Translations under genes and position numbers: made by a program
Assembly: GCF_004368965.1 (NCBI RefSeq)
Contig: NZ_SORO01000001.1
Coordinates: 1,139,501 to 1,203,500, forward strand
Length of the DNA: 64,000 nt
Source of the DNA: Leptospira meyeri
GTDB lineage: Bacteria > Spirochaetota > Leptospiria > Leptospirales > Leptospiraceae
Reading direction: 5' to 3'
Notes under the pieces: generated by a model
What the model was told of the DNA's origin: nothing
Databases searched by the model: none
What the model saw: only the letters and a program-made list of their open reading frames with translations
Shown here: positions 17,736 through 27,085 of the stretch, piece by piece
Numbering within the stretch: position 1 is the stretch's first letter
Layout: each line of letters opens with the position of its first letter

Positions 17736-18418
17736 ATCGACTTTATTTAGTATCAAATTCCATCGGAAATGATGGAGACATCCCTCCTCGCACCAAAGCC
17801 TTGTTAGAGGAAGCAGACTGGATCATTGGTGAAGAACAAAGGACCACCTCTACTTTTTTAAAGAAGTTAGGAATTTCCAAACCATTTGACCTTCTGAACG
17901 AACATACTTCTAGGGAAGAAATGGATGAGATCGCAATGAAACTTGCGACCACCAAAAGAACCTGCCTCATTTCTGATTCGGGAAGTCCCGGCCTAGAAGA
18001 TCCAGGGAAGTGGATTGTCCCTCTGGCTTGGGAGATGGGAGTGGAAGTTCGTTCGGCTCCAGGACCAACAGCTCTTATCGCTGCTCTAACAAGTTCTGGG
18101 TTTGCCACCTCTCCTTTTCTCTTTTTGGGATTTTTGCCTAGAGAGGAAAAAGAAAGAGAACGAACTTTGAAACAATACATGGGGCTTGGGATCACCCTTG
18201 CTTTTTATGAAACACCTTACCGGGCCAAACATTGTCTGGAAACCTTAGCAAAAATCCTCCCAGGGGATCGCCAAATCTTTCTGGCACTAGGAATCTCTAT
18301 GGCAGGTGAAACGAGTTTTCGCGGTTCGGCAAAAGAAATTCATAAAAAATTTCCGCAAGGTCTGAAACTTCCCCCCGTCTTTGTGGTGGAAGAGAAAAAA
18401 GAAAGGATCAAACGTTAG
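17732..18418 (+). CDS. RsmI-like SAM-dependent tetrapyrrole-methylase-fold methyltransferase
   Basis: A 228-residue protein with the RsmI/tetrapyrrole methylase fold: LYLVSNSIGNDGDIPPRTKA at the start, EEQRTTSTFLKKL, LISDSGSPGLEDPG and RSAPGPTALIAALTSSG. RsmI 2'-O-methylates C1402 of 16S rRNA. This protein lacks most of the C-terminal domain of typical 280-residue RsmI proteins, and GSPGLEDPG replaces the usual AGTPxISDPG. It may be a short paralogue with a different target. It is translationally coupled to the HAD phosphatase. Confidence 0.8.
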   Translation: MNRLYLVSNSIGNDGDIPPRTKALLEEADWIIGEEQRTTSTFLKKLGISKPFDLLNEHTSREEMDEIAMKLATTKRTCLISDSGSPGLEDPGKWIVPLAWEMGVEVRSAPGPTALIAALTSSGFATSPFLFLGFLPREEKERERTLKQYMGLGITLAFYETPYRAKHCLETLAKILPGDRQIFLALGISMAGETSFRGSAKEIHKKFPQGLKLPPVFVVEEKKERIKR

Positions 18419-18457
18419 TTTCTTGACAGCACCTCTGTTATATTGGACGCTTGGACA

Positions 18458-19081
18458 ATGGTAAGTAAAGTAGAGCAACCGAGTGACGGAATAGACCAGT
18501 TGATTTCAGAGTCTGGCGATTATATAACAGATGTCGTCAAAGAAAATCTGAAACTCATCCGTCATACAAAAGGTTTTTCTTTGGATAAACTCGCAAACCG
18601 ATGTGGTGTGAGTCGTGCGATGTTATCACAGATCGAACAAGGGAAGTCAGTTCCTACGATTTCTGTGTTGTGGAAGATTGCAAACGGACTCAATGTTCCT
18701 TTTTCTGAGCTCCTCAAAGAGAAAAACCAAGACGGTATCCATATTCTCAAAGCGGAAAATTCCAAAGTCTTGTATTCTAATTCAAAAGTCTTTGCTAGCC
18801 GGGCACTTTTCCCTTTTCTCGGAAATCGCAAAACAGAATTTTATGAACTTATTTTAAAACCCGGCGGACATGAAGTTGCTGAGCCACATAAAACAGGAAC
18901 CACTGAAAACTTGGTAGTTGTTTCCGGCAAACTGCGGTTACGCGTTGGTGAAAAAGTTGTGGAGTTGGAACCAAAAGATTCTGTATTCTTTAAAGCCGAT
19001 GTTTCGCATGAGTATTCCAATCCAACAGACCAAGAAACTCTCATGTATCTTGTTATGGATTATACGGACGAAATAGGTTAA
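18458..19081 (+). CDS. XRE-family transcriptional regulator with C-terminal cupin domain
   Basis: A 207-residue protein. Residues about 30-85 form a helix-turn-helix ([20 protein letters not shown], then [19 protein letters not shown]). The C-terminal half is a cupin barrel ([47 protein letters not shown]). XRE-cupin proteins usually sense a small metabolite and control a few genes nearby. No ligand can be inferred. I chose the ATG at 18458 over a TTG five codons earlier. An extended -10-like TGTTATATT lies at 18436-18444, so it may have its own promoter with a very short leader. Confidence 0.9.
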   Translation: MVSKVEQPSDGIDQLISESGDYITDVVKENLKLIRHTKGFSLDKLANRCGVSRAMLSQIEQGKSVPTISVLWKIANGLNVPFSELLKEKNQDGIHILKAENSKVLYSNSKVFASRALFPFLGNRKTEFYELILKPGGHEVAEPHKTGTTENLVVVSGKLRLRVGEKVVELEPKDSVFFKADVSHEYSNPTDQETLMYLVMDYTDEIG

Positions 19082-19083
19082 GA

Positions 19084-20010
19084 TTGGAATATAGAGAACT
19101 CAAAGTTAATCTACCAAAAGAATTATCTGACATTTTTTATGAACTGTTAGATACATTACAGTGTGTTGGTTATTACGAAATTTTATTTGATGGAGAAGCC
19201 CCTAAAGAAAAAGACCAGGGGCTTATCCGAGACAATACCAACATCCGGATTTATCTACAAACTGACGAAATTGATAAAGAACTAAAGATACTTATCTTTT
19301 TAAAAATCAACGCACCGGACAATTCGAATGCAGAATCACGAAACATTGAAACTCGTGATTATGAAGAAGCCTATAAGGAATATTATAAACCATTCTCCAT
19401 TGGGAAAAAACTTTGGGTGATTCCTACTTGGGAAAAAAACGAACCTGAAACCATCCAACTTTGGAAACCCAATGGGGGGATTCCACTCTTCATCAATCCA
19501 GGTGTTGCGTTTGGAACAGGTCACCATGAAACCACCAAACTTATATTAGAGTATTTGGATGAATTGTATGATCATGGAGAATTCAATTTTCAATCCGCAT
19601 GTGATGTGGGAACAGGTTCTGGAATTTTATCCATAGGACTTGCTAAATTTGGTGTTTCCAAAATTTTTGCTTTAGATATTGATCCGAATGCTGTGAAGGC
19701 CGCGTGGTCTAACTGGAAAGAAAATGAATACCCAAAAGGATTTCAATTCAGTGTAGAAGAGTCGGGAATAGACAATCCGAAGTTATCCAATGCCAAATAT
19801 GATTTAGCCATTGCCAATATTACATTTGCAGTACTTTCACAAAACATTCGTCATTTGGCAAAAATTGAAGCACCACGAATTATTTTTTCAGGTATCATCA
19901 CAGAAAAAAAAGACCAGTTTTTAAGTTTACTACAGAGCCATCTACCAGGCAAACTACTCTACTCCAAAGAATGGAATGAATGGTGGGTTTTAGATTGGGT
20001 TCGAAACTAA
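19084..20010 (+). CDS. prmA: ribosomal protein L11 methyltransferase
   Basis: A 308-residue class I SAM methyltransferase. The diagnostic segment NPGVAFGTGHHETTKLILEY is followed by CDVGTGSGILSIGLAKFGVSK (SAM motif I), FALDIDPNAVKAAW (motif II) and YDLAIANITFAVL (the catalytic NI[TL] motif of PrmA). The C-terminus GIITEKKDQFLSLL is also typical. It trimethylates several residues of L11. The start is TTG two bases after the regulator's stop, so it is probably in the same transcript. It converges with the 7TM-DISM gene, the stops sharing CTAA. Confidence 0.9.
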   Translation: MEYRELKVNLPKELSDIFYELLDTLQCVGYYEILFDGEAPKEKDQGLIRDNTNIRIYLQTDEIDKELKILIFLKINAPDNSNAESRNIETRDYEEAYKEYYKPFSIGKKLWVIPTWEKNEPETIQLWKPNGGIPLFINPGVAFGTGHHETTKLILEYLDELYDHGEFNFQSACDVGTGSGILSIGLAKFGVSKIFALDIDPNAVKAAWSNWKENEYPKGFQFSVEESGIDNPKLSNAKYDLAIANITFAVLSQNIRHLAKIEAPRIIFSGIITEKKDQFLSLLQSHLPGKLLYSKEWNEWWVLDWVRN

Positions 20011-22127
20011 TCTTTATTTAAATACTTAATCAAACTGACCTGGTTACCTCGGTCGTTGTATTCAATTCGATCAAAAACAGATTTTGTCATAAGGATCCCG
20101 CGTCCATGTTGCACATGAGCTTCGTTCATTTCTTCTAACGATTTTTCCATATGTTTTTTATGATCAAAACCACGGCCTTCGTCTGTGATTCGATATGCAA
20201 CATATTCTCTGTTAAAAGAATATTCGATTTTAATTCGTTTTTGACGATACCGCGGGTCTTCTTGTCTTTTTTGTAAAAATTCTAAGTAATTTCCTTCCAT
20301 AAGAGCCTTGGATTTTTCATCAAAACTAATATTTAAATTGCCGTGTTCCACTGCATTGATAATGATTTCGCGAACCGAAGATCTCACCTCTGTTTGTTCC
20401 ACAGTGGTGAGATACTTAGCGAGTTGGGAAGTGATCTTTTGAGAAACAATTTCTGCATTACGTAAATAATTATTCATGGAGAGCTCAATTTTCTCTGATT
20501 CAATCAATTGGATGATTGTATCCTCAAATTGTGAGGACATGGTCGCCAAAACTTCCCGGGTTTCATCAAAGTCAATGTATTGCAACCTACAGTACATTTC
20601 CTTTGGTTCCTTTACATATTTTTGATCAAACTCTGTCTTAAAATTAATAATAGAACCTGTCATTTTTAAATCGGTTAACTTATCTGTAACATACATCACA
20701 TTGTAGTCAGACTTTTGGTCTTTACCTGTATAAACTAAATCTGTAATTTTTTTGCCACGTAAATCATCCAATCGAAAGCCCATATGTTTTGATAAGGCCC
20801 TATTCGCATTAATCACTTCGAAGTTTTCATTCATCATTAAGATGACTTCATCCGAACCTTGGAAAATTTCACGAAATCGTTTTTCAGATTCTTCGATCTT
20901 TAACTTTGCATGGGATAGTTCTCTAATATGATCTCTGAGACTTCGTGTTAAAAAATTAATTCGATCGGCAAGTCCAAGGGATAACAGAATCGTTTGTAAA
21001 GCAGTTCCAATTTGAATGGTCCATCTTGTGATCTGGTTGTCTGGCAATAATCCTAAACTCTTTAAAGAATACAAAAGAACACCGGTAAGAAAAAACGACC
21101 AAGAGATCAAAAAATAACGAGCTGCCCTTACATTTGACAAATAAGTAGAAGCTCCGCTAAAAACCATAACAAGAGCTGTTGGTACGGTGAGCAGAATGGA
21201 AGTAACCATTGCAATCCGATAACTCAAAAAAAATGTAGCGCATGAAAACAAAAACAGGATTCCGGCCCATAACCACATCAATTTGGAAATTTTCGGAAGA
21301 TGTTTTTTTAAACTTAAATAATTATCCGAAAAAATAAGGCCCGTGATACAAGAAACACAAATAAAAAAGGGAAGAGAATGGTTCGCCCAAAAAATCCAAT
21401 TAGGCCAAAGGTATTGAAAGGCAAATCCGTTATTGATAAAATGAAAGAAAAAAATTGAACTAACAAAAAACATATAAAAAAGATAACTTTTTTCATATGT
21501 GAAAATATAAATAAAAAAGTTATAAGCAATCATTACAAATAAGATTCCGTAAAATAACCCAAAAATAATTTGTTCTTTATTTAATTGATCATAAAACTCA
21601 CGTTCTGTCCATATACTCATTGTTAGCGGAATAGTGGATTCGGACAAAATTTTTAAATAATAAACAGAAGTTACACCTGGTTGGGTTTCCAATGGAAAAA
21701 CGGGATTTCGATAATCTAAATTTCTTTCTGAAAAAGGAAAAGCATCACCTAAGGTTCGAACAAGAGACTTAGGGAGTCCAATTCCAAAAATTTTAATTTC
21801 ATCCAAAAGTGGGAAATCAAATACTAAATTCCAACGGATTGTATCTTCGGTTGGATTTTTTACCAAAACTCGAATCCAAAAAGTAGATTGAGAAAAACCT
21901 AAATTGGGAGAACTAATTTTTTGAAATTTGGAATCCAAAGATCCATTGGTAATACTTTCTTCAGAAATGGATTGGCCTTTGTCTTCCAAAACAAGAACGT
22001 CCGACCAAATTGATTTACCGGTGATTTCTGGGGAAAGCAGAACCGCAGGTTCCGAAAACAAAATTCCAGGTAAAAACACCAGGAGACTAAGGAAAAATAA
22101 TTTTATATTCTGGAAAGACAAAGGCAA
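20007..22127 (-). CDS. 7TM-DISM / PAS / HATPase signalling protein
   Basis: A 706-residue membrane sensor. It has a signal peptide, an extracytoplasmic 7TMR-DISMED2-like beta domain (FSQSTFWIRVLVKNP, then YYLKILSESTIPLTM), seven membrane helices (residues about 185-390), a coiled segment, a PAS domain (FREIFQGSDEVILMMNENFEV) and a C-terminal GHKL ATPase. The ATPase resembles anti-sigma serine kinases (RsbW type) rather than histidine kinases: REIIINAVEHGNL, TDEGRGFDH and HGRGILMTKSVFD are present, with no H-box. It may phosphorylate an anti-anti-sigma protein (inference). No partner gene is adjacent. Confidence 0.88.
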   Translation of the reverse strand: MPLSFQNIKLFFLSLLVFLPGILFSEPAVLLSPEITGKSIWSDVLVLEDKGQSISEESITNGSLDSKFQKISSPNLGFSQSTFWIRVLVKNPTEDTIRWNLVFDFPLLDEIKIFGIGLPKSLVRTLGDAFPFSERNLDYRNPVFPLETQPGVTSVYYLKILSESTIPLTMSIWTEREFYDQLNKEQIIFGLFYGILFVMIAYNFFIYIFTYEKSYLFYMFFVSSIFFFHFINNGFAFQYLWPNWIFWANHSLPFFICVSCITGLIFSDNYLSLKKHLPKISKLMWLWAGILFLFSCATFFLSYRIAMVTSILLTVPTALVMVFSGASTYLSNVRAARYFLISWSFFLTGVLLYSLKSLGLLPDNQITRWTIQIGTALQTILLSLGLADRINFLTRSLRDHIRELSHAKLKIEESEKRFREIFQGSDEVILMMNENFEVINANRALSKHMGFRLDDLRGKKITDLVYTGKDQKSDYNVMYVTDKLTDLKMTGSIINFKTEFDQKYVKEPKEMYCRLQYIDFDETREVLATMSSQFEDTIIQLIESEKIELSMNNYLRNAEIVSQKITSQLAKYLTTVEQTEVRSSVREIIINAVEHGNLNISFDEKSKALMEGNYLEFLQKRQEDPRYRQKRIKIEYSFNREYVAYRITDEGRGFDHKKHMEKSLEEMNEAHVQHGRGILMTKSVFDRIEYNDRGNQVSLIKYLNKD

Positions 22128-22226
22128 TAATCTCCCAATTCGCTTAAAAAGACAAAGTTACTAGATTGTATTTTTCTAATTTTTCTAGCCTTTTTTGTTT
22201 CCAATGTTAAAATAGGGGAAAGTTCT

Positions 22227-23603
22227 ATGAATCGAAAAAGTTTCCTACAAAAGATGAGCGCTGTCACTTTCGGTGCAGGCGTCCTGCTTCCCAAAAAATC
22301 ATTCGGACAAACCACAACGATAACAACGACTGAAACCAAACCGAAGTCTAGTGGTGGGAAAAAAGCCATTGTTCTTGGTGGAGGACTCTCGGGTCTCTAT
22401 GCGGCTTACCTCTTAAAACAAACCGGCTATGATGTGACCGTCATCGAAAGAGGAGAAAAATTGGGTGGAAGGATTGCCACTTATGAAAACCCAGAACTAG
22501 GGATCTTACAAGATTTAGGTGGTGAGTGGATAGGCGAAGGCCAAACCGACATTAAAAGTTTAGTAAAACAACTGAACTTAGATTTGGTTCCCGCAAGTAT
22601 AACCGATCGATTTTCATTCCAAAAAACAAATGCTGATTTCTTAAAAATTTCATCTGCATCCATCGAAACCTTAGACAAAGTCATTGAACTACATAAATCT
22701 TTGGGAACTACGCAAAAACAAGGATTGGACAAAATCAATTTCTCTTCTTATGCAAGATACCAAGGATTAACAGAAGAAGAAATCCGTTCAATGAATGATC
22801 TTTACCGAGTGATTCTAGGTGCGGATCTCAACCAAATTTCAAGCGAATCCGTGCTAGATGATCTTTCTGCTTTACAATCGGCTCTCAAACCTAAATTCCA
22901 AGTGAGAGGTGGGGCTGAACGAATCATCAAAGAACTAACGAACTCATTGCGAAATCAGGAAATCATTTTAGGAGAAACCGTAACCAAAGTCTCACAACAA
23001 AAAAATCAAGTCACAGTTGAATTGTTTTCTGGTAGATCTGTAAAAGGAAGTTTAGTCATTTGTGCCTTACCTGCTGCTGCCGTTCTAGATATCAAATGGA
23101 CTCCTGGATTACCAAAAGATTTGATTTATTCTGCATTGAGAATGCAAACAGGGAAAATTTCCAAAAACTTGAGTTTAGTTAAATCCAAAGAATCTCTATC
23201 AAAACTCTTTCTTTCCACGAATACAGCTGCCGAAACTTTGTATGTTTCTGAAGCAGCCATTGGGAGTAGCGTAACTGCCGTTACATCAATTTCAACTGGA
23301 GATAGAGCGGCTTTATTTGAAAAAGGAAGTGATCGCCAGAAAAAGAATCTTATGACATCCTCATTGGAAGAAGTTGAAAATTTAGAGTTAATTCTTGAAT
23401 CTCCATTCGTTTTCCATAGTTTTCAAAAAACAACTGGGCGCCCGGGTTTTGTATCTTTGTTTCCACCGGGAAGTTTCGGAATCAAAGATATTTGGGCCGA
23501 ACCTTTTGAACGTGTTTATTTTGCTGGAGAACATTTGGCCTTGCATACTGGAAGTATGGATTCTGCAGTCGCCTCTGCAATCCAAGCCATCAGTAAAACA
23601 TAA
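22227..23603 (+). CDS. secreted flavin-containing amine oxidase family protein
   Basis: A 458-residue protein. The first 28 residues (MNRKSFLQKMSAVTFGAGVL and on) look like a Tat-type signal with RK in place of RR. The FAD-binding motif AIVLGGGLSGLYAAYLLKQTG and the GG doublet ERGEKLGGRIATY follow. Near the C-terminus, RVYFAGEHLALHTGSMDSAV is the conserved FAD-contacting motif of monoamine oxidases. It probably oxidises an amine or related compound in the periplasm. SD-like GGGGAAAG precedes the ATG. The gene converges with the acyltransferase gene. Confidence 0.87.
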   Translation: MNRKSFLQKMSAVTFGAGVLLPKKSFGQTTTITTTETKPKSSGGKKAIVLGGGLSGLYAAYLLKQTGYDVTVIERGEKLGGRIATYENPELGILQDLGGEWIGEGQTDIKSLVKQLNLDLVPASITDRFSFQKTNADFLKISSASIETLDKVIELHKSLGTTQKQGLDKINFSSYARYQGLTEEEIRSMNDLYRVILGADLNQISSESVLDDLSALQSALKPKFQVRGGAERIIKELTNSLRNQEIILGETVTKVSQQKNQVTVELFSGRSVKGSLVICALPAAAVLDIKWTPGLPKDLIYSALRMQTGKISKNLSLVKSKESLSKLFLSTNTAAETLYVSEAAIGSSVTAVTSISTGDRAALFEKGSDRQKKNLMTSSLEEVENLELILESPFVFHSFQKTTGRPGFVSLFPPGSFGIKDIWAEPFERVYFAGEHLALHTGSMDSAVASAIQAISKT

Positions 23604-23606
23604 AAC

Positions 23607-24719
23607 CTATTTTGTTTTTAATCCGAAAACAAAACGAAAGAGTTTTATTTTTCGGATGAAAACTTCGTATAAGAAAAAACTGACCAGTAAAACAAAAAGG
23701 ATATGGGAAAAAAACTTCACCCATATCCCCCAATCCATCTCTCTCACCCAATACGCATAAAATAAAGAGATAGGATGGTGGACTAAATAGATGGGCAGGC
23801 TTGCTTCAATCAAATAAGATCCTAATTTTCCCTCTTTATTGCCAAAGGTTTGGAACACAGAAACAAGAAAATTTGTCCAAAGGAACGGAGAAAGAACCCA
23901 TAAAAAAATATGAATTGGCCTCAACCAAACGTTCGCATAATGAAAATATATCCAAAGCGGATCCTCAATCTCCAAATCTCGAAATACTAAGTAGACAACA
24001 ATCGCCCAAACAAAAACAGAGAACACTTTCAATAGGGAAATATTTTTAGGTGTCAAAATGGTTTTCCAATGATAACAAAAGACTCCAGAAAGAAAAAAAG
24101 AAAACTGAAAAATAAATGTTAGTTTAAAGATTCCGTAATAAGATTCTCCTTTGGAAATCTGAATATGACTTAGAAATACAGTAAAAAAACAAAAACCAAT
24201 AAGTATTAGATATCTAAAAAAATCATGAGAAATTTGATTCCATAGTTTTGATTTAAAAATGGATTTTGGAATCAAACTATATAAAATACTAAAACAAAAC
24301 AAATCAACAAGGAACCAAATATGAGAATGTTGAAAATTTTCTTTTGTGAAAAAGAATTTTAAAAATGATAAAAGCTCTATATTGGGACTTTTTATCCTTT
24401 CGGTAAGGTAGTATTGGATAGGTGCTAGAAAAATAAGTCCAAAGATCGTTGGAACTAACACACGTTTAAATCTTGCCTCTAAATAAAAGTTCCTCCCTTT
24501 TTTTTCCCAAACCATAGCGGAAAAAAAACCTGAAATCATATAAAACATTGGCATTCGATAACTATGAATCCAATAACAAAAATAAGAAAGAACATCGCTC
24601 CGATCCTCAACTTGAATGGCATATTTGATCTCCGAAGCATACACAATGGCAGCATGAAACACAATTCCGAGTAAAAGTGCAAAGGACCTCAAGTTATCTA
24701 GGTAAACCAATCTTCCCAT
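23607..24719 (-). CDS. acyltransferase 3 family membrane protein (OpgC/OafA-like)
   Basis: A 370-residue protein with about ten membrane helices. The N-terminus RLVYLDNLRSFALLLGIVFHAAIVYA contains the family arginine and the catalytic-type histidine; YRMPMFYMISGFFSAM is the second signature. Such proteins transfer acyl groups (acetyl, succinyl) from the cytoplasm to surface sugars, e.g. osmoregulated glucans or O-antigen. The acceptor here is unknown and no glycan genes are adjacent. GGAGG lies only two bases before the ATG, so a TTG four codons later is a possible start. Confidence 0.87.
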   Translation of the reverse strand: MGRLVYLDNLRSFALLLGIVFHAAIVYASEIKYAIQVEDRSDVLSYFCYWIHSYRMPMFYMISGFFSAMVWEKKGRNFYLEARFKRVLVPTIFGLIFLAPIQYYLTERIKSPNIELLSFLKFFFTKENFQHSHIWFLVDLFCFSILYSLIPKSIFKSKLWNQISHDFFRYLILIGFCFFTVFLSHIQISKGESYYGIFKLTFIFQFSFFLSGVFCYHWKTILTPKNISLLKVFSVFVWAIVVYLVFRDLEIEDPLWIYFHYANVWLRPIHIFLWVLSPFLWTNFLVSVFQTFGNKEGKLGSYLIEASLPIYLVHHPISLFYAYWVREMDWGIWVKFFSHILFVLLVSFFLYEVFIRKIKLFRFVFGLKTK

Positions 24720-24768
24720 TCCTCCATCTTTTTCTTGACGAAGAGAAAAAAACAGATTTTTTTAAATT

Positions 24769-25062
24769 ATGACGGATACACCTTCCGATTCTTTTTTTTC
24801 CGATGTGAGCGATGAAGAAATAGCAAGGGAACGAAAGAAGGCAAAAGAACTAAAAACTAGTGCGTGGTGGAAGAACAAACGTTCTTCCGGAATTTGCCAT
24901 TATTGTGGAAAAAAATTTAAAGTGGAAGAATTGACAATGGACCACCTAATTCCCCTTATTCGAGGCGGGAAATCAGTCAAGGCTAATTTAGTTCCAGCAT
25001 GCAAAGAATGCAACTTCAAGAAAAAACATAGTCTTCCCTTTGAGAAGGAGTTTTTCTCCTAA
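24769..25062 (+). CDS. HNH endonuclease-domain protein
   Basis: A 97-residue protein with a compact HNH/zinc-finger nuclease motif: CHYCGKKF, then TMDHLIPLIRGG, then NLVPACKECNFKK, giving the CxxC...DH...N...CxxC pattern. Upstream residues are charged and helical. HNH proteins of this size often act on DNA, but the biological role is not known, and I see no restriction or phage partner. Its stop overlaps the ATG of the DUF1292 protein (TAATG). Confidence 0.85.
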   Translation: MTDTPSDSFFSDVSDEEIARERKKAKELKTSAWWKNKRSSGICHYCGKKFKVEELTMDHLIPLIRGGKSVKANLVPACKECNFKKKHSLPFEKEFFS

Positions 25063-25427
25063 TGGATATAAAAGATTTCGGATTCCAAGGTGATGACTTT
25101 CTTCCTAGTAGAGTCACAGAAGAAATAGATCTGGTGGATGAAAAGGGAAACAATTATCAATGGGAAGTATTTTATTCCTTTTCTCAAATGGGAAATGATT
25201 ACCTTGTTTTCCTACCAAGCACAGAACAAGAATTTCAATTTGTTAATGTGGAAATGGATGATCCTGATTCCGACGTCCCAGGATACATCGTCATGCGAAT
25301 TGGGCAAGATGAGTCAGGAGAGGAAATTTTAGAAGAAATATTAGATGAAGATGAATTGGAAGAAATTCGTGAATATGTTGAAGACGAAATTGGACTCGTA
25401 GGTCAATTCCTCAACCGGGAGGAATGA
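25062..25427 (+). CDS. DUF1292 family protein
   Basis: A 121-residue, very acidic cytoplasmic protein. The pattern EEIDLVDEKGNNYQWEVFYS, then NDYLVFLPS and a C-terminal acidic helix, matches the DUF1292 family of unknown function. It overlaps the HNH gene by one base and overlaps the convergent maoC-like gene by 17 bases. Confidence 0.75.
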   Translation: MDIKDFGFQGDDFLPSRVTEEIDLVDEKGNNYQWEVFYSFSQMGNDYLVFLPSTEQEFQFVNVEMDDPDSDVPGYIVMRIGQDESGEEILEEILDEDELEEIREYVEDEIGLVGQFLNREE

Positions 25428-25833
25428 CAAGAGTTTCTCCTTTGCTCACTACTTCTGATTTTTGGTTGGTCCAAACAATCTTCATTTTTACTGCTTTTAA
25501 TCTTTCTACCTTTTCAACAACTTCCACCAAACAAGTGATTGTATCTCCAAAATAAACAGGTTTTCTGAATTTGGTTGTCGTTTCTAAAGCAACCGTTCCA
25601 AGGCCTGGCAACTTCATCCCAAGCACAGGGGCAAGGAGTGATGCAGCAAGTCCTCCATGAGCAATCCTCGTTCCAAAACTAGTTGATTTTGCGTATTCTT
25701 CATCAACATGAAGCGGATTAAAATCCCCGCTAATCCCTGCAAAGAGATATACATCCGTTTCAGTAATTGTTTTGGTAAATGACGCAGAATCACCGATTTG
25801 AATTTCTAAAAAACTTTTACCCTTTTGATACAT
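25411..25833 (-). CDS. MaoC-family (R)-specific enoyl-CoA hydratase
   Basis: A 140-residue hot-dog-fold protein. The catalytic Asp/His motif is intact in FAGISGDFNPLHVDEEYAKS, and GTRIAHGGLAASLLA is the second conserved segment. It hydrates trans-2-enoyl-CoA to (R)-3-hydroxyacyl-CoA. It is the last gene of a minus-strand operon with acyl-CoA synthetase and acyl-CoA dehydrogenase, which supports a role in fatty acid or related acyl-CoA metabolism. It overlaps the upstream kinase gene by 17 bases. Confidence 0.92.
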   Translation of the reverse strand: MYQKGKSFLEIQIGDSASFTKTITETDVYLFAGISGDFNPLHVDEEYAKSTSFGTRIAHGGLAASLLAPVLGMKLPGLGTVALETTTKFRKPVYFGDTITCLVEVVEKVERLKAVKMKIVWTNQKSEVVSKGETLVIPPG

Positions 25834-27082
25834 TTATATTTTCCTTTGGGATTGCCTTTTTTGGTGAAAAGGCAAAATGATAAAATACACCTTCATTTGG
25901 TGCGGAAGAACATTCCACTTCGCGACCGTTCATCTGACTGCATAACGAAAAAATTACAGATAATCCAATGGATTCTGCTTTTTTATAATTAAGGCCAGGA
26001 GGGAAACCAATTCCATTGTCTCGATATTTTAATTCATAATTGAATTGATCCATTACAATAAAATCAATTTTAATGAGAGCATCAGATTGTCCACCGCCGA
26101 ATGCATGACGAAAACTATTAGTCAACATTTCCGTGATCATGAGACCCATAGGGATTGCATCGACAATATTAAATTCGATTTTTTGTATATCAAGTTCGAT
26201 GCGAATGTCTGTTCTCATATACATGAGTTTGATATTTTCCACAAGACTTGTAATATAATCTACAGAACTAAGACCTGATAAGTTTTTGCTACTATAAAGT
26301 TTTTCATGCACCAAAGCGATAGCTTTGATTCTGACAATACTTTGTTCCAGAATATCAGCAGTTTCTGGTGGAGAGGAATATACTTGAAGTTGTAAAAATG
26401 AAATGATAACCGCTAAATTATTTTTCACTCTGTGATGGACTTCCGTCAACAAAGTTTCATTTTCCTTTAGTGAACGTTCAAGCTGGGATTGGTTTTCCAT
26501 ATAACTTGTCATATCCGAAATGACAGCTACGGCTTTATTGGCACTTCCACCTTTTGTTGGGATATACAGACGATGTTCTAACGCCCACTTTATTTTCCCA
26601 TCTAACATACAAATACGATATAGCAACCCAGTATGATTTTCTCGTAATTGGTTCATCCAAATATTGGTCATCCGAGCTCTATCGCCTTCGTGGACACGTT
26701 CGATCAGGAGTTCAGGATGAATGAGAATTTCTTTTGTCGGGATATCAAATAAACGAGAAACTTGTTCACTTAAAAAATCTATTTTCCAAGTATCCAAATT
26801 GAAAACAATCACTGCATCTTCAATCCGTTCCAAAATGATTTGGAAAAGTTGGTCAGACTCTATTTTTTCAAATAGAACGTGTTTCTGCCTCCTTAGCTCC
26901 CGAACCAAAAGTATAAAAATGATGACTGCAGATACAGTCACAAATCCCCAACCTTTTAGACTTTGGGATTCCCTAATATCTTCAGTAGATTTGAATATAA
27001 GAGAAATTGCATAGTCTGAAAAGTAAATCCAGACGTAGCCAAATAACAAATAAAAAAATGCAATTCGGCTAGCTGCTTTCAT
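25817..27082 (-). CDS. membrane sensor histidine kinase (HisKA_2 type)
   Basis: A 421-residue protein with two N-terminal membrane helices around a short loop, a PAS domain (LFQIILERIEDAVIVFNLDT) and a HisKA_2/HATPase module. The phospho-acceptor is H217 in LTEVHHRVKNNLAVI. The ATPase boxes MITEMLTNSFRHAFGG (N-box) and YRDNGIGFP (G1) are intact. Kinases of this class often signal to response regulators with output domains other than classic DNA binding. No regulator is adjacent. It is buried between acyl-CoA dehydrogenase (3-base gap) and MaoC hydratase (17-base overlap), so it is almost certainly co-transcribed with them. Confidence 0.9.
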   Translation of the reverse strand: MKAASRIAFFYLLFGYVWIYFSDYAISLIFKSTEDIRESQSLKGWGFVTVSAVIIFILLVRELRRQKHVLFEKIESDQLFQIILERIEDAVIVFNLDTWKIDFLSEQVSRLFDIPTKEILIHPELLIERVHEGDRARMTNIWMNQLRENHTGLLYRICMLDGKIKWALEHRLYIPTKGGSANKAVAVISDMTSYMENQSQLERSLKENETLLTEVHHRVKNNLAVIISFLQLQVYSSPPETADILEQSIVRIKAIALVHEKLYSSKNLSGLSSVDYITSLVENIKLMYMRTDIRIELDIQKIEFNIVDAIPMGLMITEMLTNSFRHAFGGGQSDALIKIDFIVMDQFNYELKYRDNGIGFPPGLNYKKAESIGLSVIFSLCSQMNGREVECSSAPNEGVFYHFAFSPKKAIPKENINVSKG

Positions 27083-27085
27083 GGG

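Noticed and set aside
18423..18444. A TTGACA with TATATT as a classical promoter for the XRE regulator
   Set aside because: The spacing is only 10 bases; at best the extended -10 TGTTATATT is used alone.
24769..25062. HNH protein as part of a restriction or phage-defence system
   Set aside because: No methyltransferase, integrase, toxin or phage gene is near; the neighbours are a DUF1292 protein and metabolic genes.
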